NCBI GenBank assembly: GCA_003248315.1
Contig: QKWM01000004.1
Span: 1,488,001 to 1,552,000, forward strand
Source of the DNA: Streptomyces sp. SW4
Lineage (GTDB): Bacteria > Actinomycetota > Actinomycetes > Streptomycetales > Streptomycetaceae
Direction of reading: 5' to 3'
DNA: 64,000 bases
Part shown: positions 51,959-64,000 of the stretch, piece by piece
Layout: the number at the start of each line of letters is the position of its first letter
Position numbering within the stretch: position 1 is the stretch's first letter
Position numbers and translations under genes: made by a program
The notes under the pieces: model-generated
The model's database searches: none
The model's input: the letters and a program-made list of their open reading frames with translations, nothing else
Told to the model about the DNA's origin: nothing

Positions 51959-52161
51959 GGCTCTGACCCCCGGGAAGCCTGCGACTGTTCGATGCTCCAT
52001 GATCACCCGCCCGGCCTGCCGCGGCCCGGGACGTGCGGAATCTGTGACCGAACCGCTGCCCCGGCCCGCAGGACCCCGGCCCGCAGCACCTCGGCACACA
52101 GAACCCCCGCACGCAGCACCCCGGCGCACGCCCACACCGCCCCTCCCCGGGGAACGGCAAA

Positions 52162-52195
52162 GGGGCCCGTACGACCGAAGTCGTACGGGCCCCTC
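52162..52195 (-). terminator. Strong terminator after tuf
   Basis: aggggcccgtacgac at 52162-52176 pairs perfectly with gtcgtacgggcccct at 52181-52195, a 15-bp stem with the tetraloop cgaa. It lies 39 bp after the tuf stop. Confidence 0.9.
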
Positions 52196-52234
52196 CGAGC
52201 CACTCAGGTCAGTGGACCCGCAAGCAAGCGGAAC

Positions 52235-53427
52235 TTACTTGTTGATCTTGGTGACCTGGCCGGCGCCCACGGTCCGGCCACCCTCGCGGATGGCGAACTT
52301 CAGGCCCTCCTCCATGGCGACGGGCTGGATGAGCTCCACCTTCATCTCGGTGTTGTCACCCGGCATGACCATCTCGGTGCCCTCGGGAGGGTCACGACGC
52401 CGGTCACGTCCGTCGTACGGAAGTAGAACTGCGGGCGGTAGTTGTTGAAGAACGGCGTGTGGCGGCCACCCTCGTCCTTGGACAGGATGTAGGCCTGGGC
52501 CTCGAACTCCGTGTGCGGGGTGACGGTGCCCGGCTTGATGATGACCTGGCCGCGCTCGACGTCCTCGCGCTTGATACCGCGGAGCAGCAGACCGACGTTC
52601 TCACCGGCCTGACCCTCGTCCAGCAGCTTACGGAACATCTCGATGCCCGTAACCGTGGTCTTGGTCTTCTCCTGCTTGATGCCGATGATCTCGACTTCCT
52701 CGTTCACCTTGAGGACACCGCGCTCGATACGGCCGGTGACGACCGTACCGCGACCGGTGATGGTGAAGACGTCCTCGATCGGCATGAGGAACGGCTTGTC
52801 GACGTCGCGCTCCGGCTCCGGGATCGACTCGTCGACGGCCTTCATCAGGTTGAGGACGGAGTCCACCCACTCCTTCTCGCCCTCGAGGGCCTTCAGAGCG
52901 GACACCTTGACGACCGGAACGTCGTCGCCGGGGAACTCGTACTCGGAGAGGAGCTCACGGACCTCGAGCTCGACGAGCTCCAGGATCTCCTCGTCGTCCA
53001 CCATGTCGGCCTTGTTCAGGGCGACGACGATGTACGGAACGCCGACCTGGCGGGCCAGGAGCACGTGCTCCTTGGTCTGCGGCATCGGGCCGTCGGTCGC
53101 GGCGACCACCAGGATCGCGCCGTCCATCTGGGCGGCACCGGTGATCATGTTCTTGATGTAGTCCGCGTGACCCGGGCAGTCGACGTGGGCGTAGTGACGC
53201 GCCTCGGTCTGGTACTCGACGTGCGCGATGGAGATGGTGATACCGCGCTGGCGCTCCTCAGGAGCCTTGTCGATGTTGTCGAACGGGGTGGCCTCGTTCA
53301 GGTCCGGGTACGCCTCGTGCAGCACCTTGGTAATGGCCGCCGTGAGGGTGGTCTTACCGTGGTCGATGTGACCGATGGTGCCGATGTTGACGTGCGGCTT
53401 AGTCCGCTCGAACTTCGCCTTCGCCAC
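52235..53427 (-). CDS. tuf: Elongation factor Tu (one frameshift)
   Basis: Delivers aminoacyl-tRNA to the ribosome. G-domain motifs [23 protein letters not shown] and [10 protein letters not shown] are intact, and domain 2 has [14 protein letters not shown]. One C is missing near 52390 ([11 protein letters not shown]). Restored, the 397-residue protein ends [14 protein letters not shown] at TAA 52235, the length of the major Streptomyces EF-Tu1. It follows fusA, so this is the tuf1-type gene of the str operon. Confidence 0.96.
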
Positions 53428-53507
53428 TGGGGTCCTCCTGTGGAGTGGTTCTGAACGCCTTGCTTCATCGGCGCCAGGTGATCTTTGCTGTCAAAGCCCG
53501 GGCCCCC

Positions 53508-53541
53508 GGGGCAAACATCCGCGTTTGCGGTTGTTTGCCCC
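53508..53541 (-). other. Long hairpin between fusA and tuf
   Basis: ggggcaaaca at 53508-53517 pairs with tgtttgcccc at 53532-53541, extended inward by ccgc/gcgg across one mismatch. TTGACA lies at 53489-53494 on the minus strand just downstream, a possible -35 for a separate tuf promoter, though no clear -10 was seen. Confidence 0.6.
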
Positions 53542-53584
53542 TCAAGGCTCCGGAGTCAAGCCTACGGCGTGGACGCGCGGTCCG

Positions 53585-55710
<2,126 letters not shown>

Positions 55711-55749
55711 AAGGCTTCAGTCTTCTCTCGGTCTCGATGGGGGAAGCGA

Positions 55750-56220
55750 CTACCAGCGGTAGTGCGCGAAGGCCTTGTTGGACTCGGCCATCTTGTGCGT
55801 GTCCTCGCGCTTCTTCACAGCGGCGCCCAGGCCGTTGCTGGCGTCGAGGAGCTCGTTGAGCAGACGCTCGGTCATGGTCTTCTCGCGACGGGCGCGGGAG
55901 TAACCGACGAGCCAGCGCAGCGCCAGGGTGTTGGCACGGCCGGGCTTGACCTCGACCGGGACCTGGTAGGTGGCACCACCGACACGGCGGGACTTGACCT
56001 CGAGGGTCGGCTTGATGTTCTCGAGAGCGCGCTTCAGCGTGATGACCGGGTCGTTGCCGGTCTTCTCGCGCAGGCCCTCCATGGCGCCGTAGACGATGCG
56101 CTCGGCGGTGGAGCGCTTGCCGTTCAGCAGCACCTTGTTGATCAGGGAGGTCACCAGGGGGGAGCCGTAAACCGGGTCGACGATGACCGGGCGCTTCGGG
56201 GCGGGGCCCTTACGAGGCAT
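55750..56220 (-). CDS. rpsG: 30S ribosomal protein S7
   Basis: Primary 16S-binding protein of the 30S head; a repressor of the str operon in E. coli. The 156-residue protein has [20 protein letters not shown] and [20 protein letters not shown]. Frame intact; starts 2 bp after the rpsL stop. Confidence 0.98.
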   Translation of the reverse strand: MPRKGPAPKRPVIVDPVYGSPLVTSLINKVLLNGKRSTAERIVYGAMEGLREKTGNDPVITLKRALENIKPTLEVKSRRVGGATYQVPVEVKPGRANTLALRWLVGYSRARREKTMTERLLNELLDASNGLGAAVKKREDTHKMAESNKAFAHYRW

Positions 56221-56222
56221 TC

Positions 56223-56594
56223 TTACTTCTCCTTCTTGGCGCCGTAACGGCTGCGGGCCTGCTTGCGGTTCTTGACACCCTGGGTGTCGAGGGAGCCGCG
56301 GATGATCTTGTAGCGAACACCCGGCAGGTCCTTCACACGGCCGCCGCGCACGAGCACGATGGAGTGCTCCTGCAGGTTGTGTCCCTCACCCGGAATGTAA
56401 GCGGTGACCTCGATCCCGCTGGTCAGACGCACACGCGCGACCTTACGCAGGGCCGAGTTCGGCTTCTTCGGGGTGGTCGTGAACACACGCGTGCAGACGC
56501 CGCGACGCTGAGGGGAACCCTCGAGTGCGGGCGTCTTGTTCTTTTCGACCTTGTCCTGCCGGCCCTTGCGGACCAGCTGCTGGATCGTAGGCAC
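56223..56594 (-). CDS. rpsL: 30S ribosomal protein S12
   Basis: Decoding-centre protein. GTG 56592-56594 starts [20 protein letters not shown], 123 residues. The streptomycin-resistance positions are wild type: Lys43 in [15 protein letters not shown] and Lys88 in [17 protein letters not shown]. Frame intact. First gene of the str operon, with a leader sharing a hairpin with rpsJ. Confidence 0.98.
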   Translation of the reverse strand: MPTIQQLVRKGRQDKVEKNKTPALEGSPQRRGVCTRVFTTTPKKPNSALRKVARVRLTSGIEVTAYIPGEGHNLQEHSIVLVRGGRVKDLPGVRYKIIRGSLDTQGVKNRKQARSRYGAKKEK

Positions 56595-56644
56595 TACTTC
56601 TCCGGTTTCTGTGTGCCGATGGGTACAGCTAACCTGGAACGTCG

Positions 56645-56669
56645 CCGACCCACGCGGTCGGGTGTGTCG
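56645..56669 (-). promoter_or_regulatory. Leader hairpin upstream of rpsL, shared with rpsJ
   Basis: ccgacc at 56645-56650 pairs with ggtcgg at 56656-56661 around cacgc. The 25-bp segment matches 37512-37536 with one difference. It lies 50 nt upstream of the start codon. Confidence 0.7.
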
Positions 56670-56706
56670 AATCCGGCAGACTCTCGCCGCGAGGCGAAAA
56701 GGGCGC

Positions 56707-56712
56707 AGATTA
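56707..56712 (-). promoter_or_regulatory. Candidate -10 of the str operon promoter
   Basis: TAATCT on the minus strand (TANNNT). No clear -35 was seen at the usual spacing. A start near 56700 would give a leader of about 105 nt that includes the shared hairpin. Confidence 0.35.
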
Positions 56713-56904
56713 CGGTGGCCGCTTACCGGCCCCTGTGCGGTTGAAGGCACGCACGAAGGCCAGGGCACACCCCAGGCACAAGGTCTGAGCGTACCTACCG
56801 CACGGACTTCGGTCAAAACAAATGGAGCCCGGCCCGACACGCCGGACTTCTCCCGTTCGTCCTCGGCGTACGCGCCGCCGTCCCGGCGGGCCGGTCCCGT
56901 CCGC

Positions 56905-57432
56905 TCAGCCCGTGCCCGCCAGCAGGGCGACCAGGCCGAACAGGATCAGCATCAGGGCCCAGCCGCCCACCGAGATCCAGCCCAGCACCAGGCCGGTCAC
57001 CGCGAACCCGTCGCCGCCCTCGCCGGAGCGCCGGATCTCGGACTGGGCCATGTGGCCGAGGACCACCGCCGGCAGCCCGGTGAGCCCGCCGGTGGCCAGG
57101 CACAGGATGCCGCACACCATCGAGGCCACCGCCTTGCCGTTCGTCCTGGGCCGCGGCAGCGGATGCGCCAGGAAGGTGCCCGGCACGGGCCCCGCGGGCG
57201 TGAGGGGACGCGGTACGGGCCCCTGCGGCAGGTCGGCGACCACCAGCGCCAGCTCGCCCACCGTACGGGCCCCGTAGGCCCGTGCGACCCGCTTCTCGAA
57301 CTCGGCGTGGTCCAGCCGGCCCTCCCCGTACCCGGCCCGCAGCACGTCCACCGCCCGTTCCCGGTCGGCGTGCGAGGCCAGCATCGACGGCGCGTTCTCA
57401 CCGGACCACGGCTGCCACACGGGGTACGACAC
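56905..57432 (-). CDS. DUF1707 / DUF4190 membrane protein
   Basis: A 175-residue protein. The DUF1707 part (about residues 18-65: [20 protein letters not shown] then [20 protein letters not shown] and [13 protein letters not shown]) is followed by a Pro-rich linker and a DUF4190 membrane part with two helices ([40 protein letters not shown]). DUF1707 domains are probably small regulatory or DNA-associated modules in actinobacteria. GTG 57430-57432 is the start. It lies alone between rpoC and the rpsL leader. Confidence 0.88.
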   Translation of the reverse strand: MSYPVWQPWSGENAPSMLASHADRERAVDVLRAGYGEGRLDHAEFEKRVARAYGARTVGELALVVADLPQGPVPRPLTPAGPVPGTFLAHPLPRPRTNGKAVASMVCGILCLATGGLTGLPAVVLGHMAQSEIRRSGEGGDGFAVTGLVLGWISVGGWALMLILFGLVALLAGTG

Positions 57433-57475
57433 CGACGACCACCTCCCGCAGCGAGCGACTCCTCCATGATGCGCC

Positions 57476-57510
57476 GAAGGGCGGCCCTCCGTAACGGAGA
57501 GCCGCCCTTC
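57476..57510 (-). terminator. Hairpin terminator after rpoC
   Basis: gaagggcggc/gccgcccttc (10 bp), one mismatch, then ctccg/cggag around a 3-nt loop, 29 bp after the rpoC stop. Confidence 0.8.
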
Positions 57511-57538
57511 AGTGCGTCAGACGTACGTCACACACGCC

Positions 57539-61457
<3,919 letters not shown>

Positions 61458-61545
61458 TCAATCCCTCTCAGGGTCGTAAGTCTTTGGGTCTGATACGGGG
61501 GTCCTGGGGCCGGGGACCTGTGAGGCACAGGTCCCCGGACTCCCG

Positions 61546-64000
<2,455 letters not shown>

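Overview
This window is a chromosomal segment of a Streptomyces or a very close relative. GC content is very high, third codon positions are almost all G or C, GTG starts are common, and the gene order is that of the Streptomyces ribosomal protein / RNA polymerase supercluster. Nearly all housekeeping genes lie on the minus strand, so the biological order runs from right to left: rpoB-rpoC, rpsL-rpsG-fusA-tuf, an accessory insert, the S10 operon (rpsJ to rpsQ), the spc operon (rplN to secY-adk), map, the alpha operon (infA-rpmJ-rpsM-rpsK-rpoA-rplQ), truA, a second accessory insert, rplM-rpsI, glmM, coaA (plus strand), glmS, acpS and nnr.

Region by region. 1-8.5 kb: metabolite repair, CoA and amino-sugar genes (nnr, acpS, glmS, coaA, glmM) with a lipoprotein and a DUF389 membrane protein. 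8.5-11.9 kb: rplM-rpsI, then a divergent pair of envelope genes whose starts look leaderless. 11.9-19.8 kb: a poly-gamma-glutamate capsule-type locus (CapA lipoprotein, a two-module Cache/HAMP receptor with no output domain, PgsB/CapB ligase with a Pro/Tyr tail, PgsC/CapC, NlpC/P60 peptidase), with a second lipoprotein divergent from capA. 19.8-37.8 kb: truA and the alpha, spc and S10 operons. 38-43 kb: gdhA with a GlnR-like box, a tandem pair of anchored exported proteins, and an AbaA/WhiJ-like regulatory trio (GHKL ATPase, XRE-DUF5753, DUF397). 43-47.8 kb: a polymorphic-toxin locus (SseB-like protein, T7SS-type accessory protein, WXG-type toxin ending in a papain-fold domain, Imm35/YrhB-like immunity protein, and a double-module immunity-like protein). 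48-52 kb: a LysR regulator, a streptogrisin-type secreted protease and an anchored repeat protein. 52.2-64 kb: tuf, fusA, rpsG, rpsL, a DUF1707 protein, rpoC and the C-terminal part of rpoB, which runs off the right edge.

Reading note. The sequence carries about 45-50 apparent single-base losses in short G or C runs, which break reading frames even in rpoB, rpoC, fusA, tuf and secY. Nearly all are best read as sequence errors. Coordinates below span the whole gene across these breaks, and the quoted protein lengths assume the missing base is restored. No rRNA, tRNA, CRISPR array, insertion sequence or prophage was recognised.
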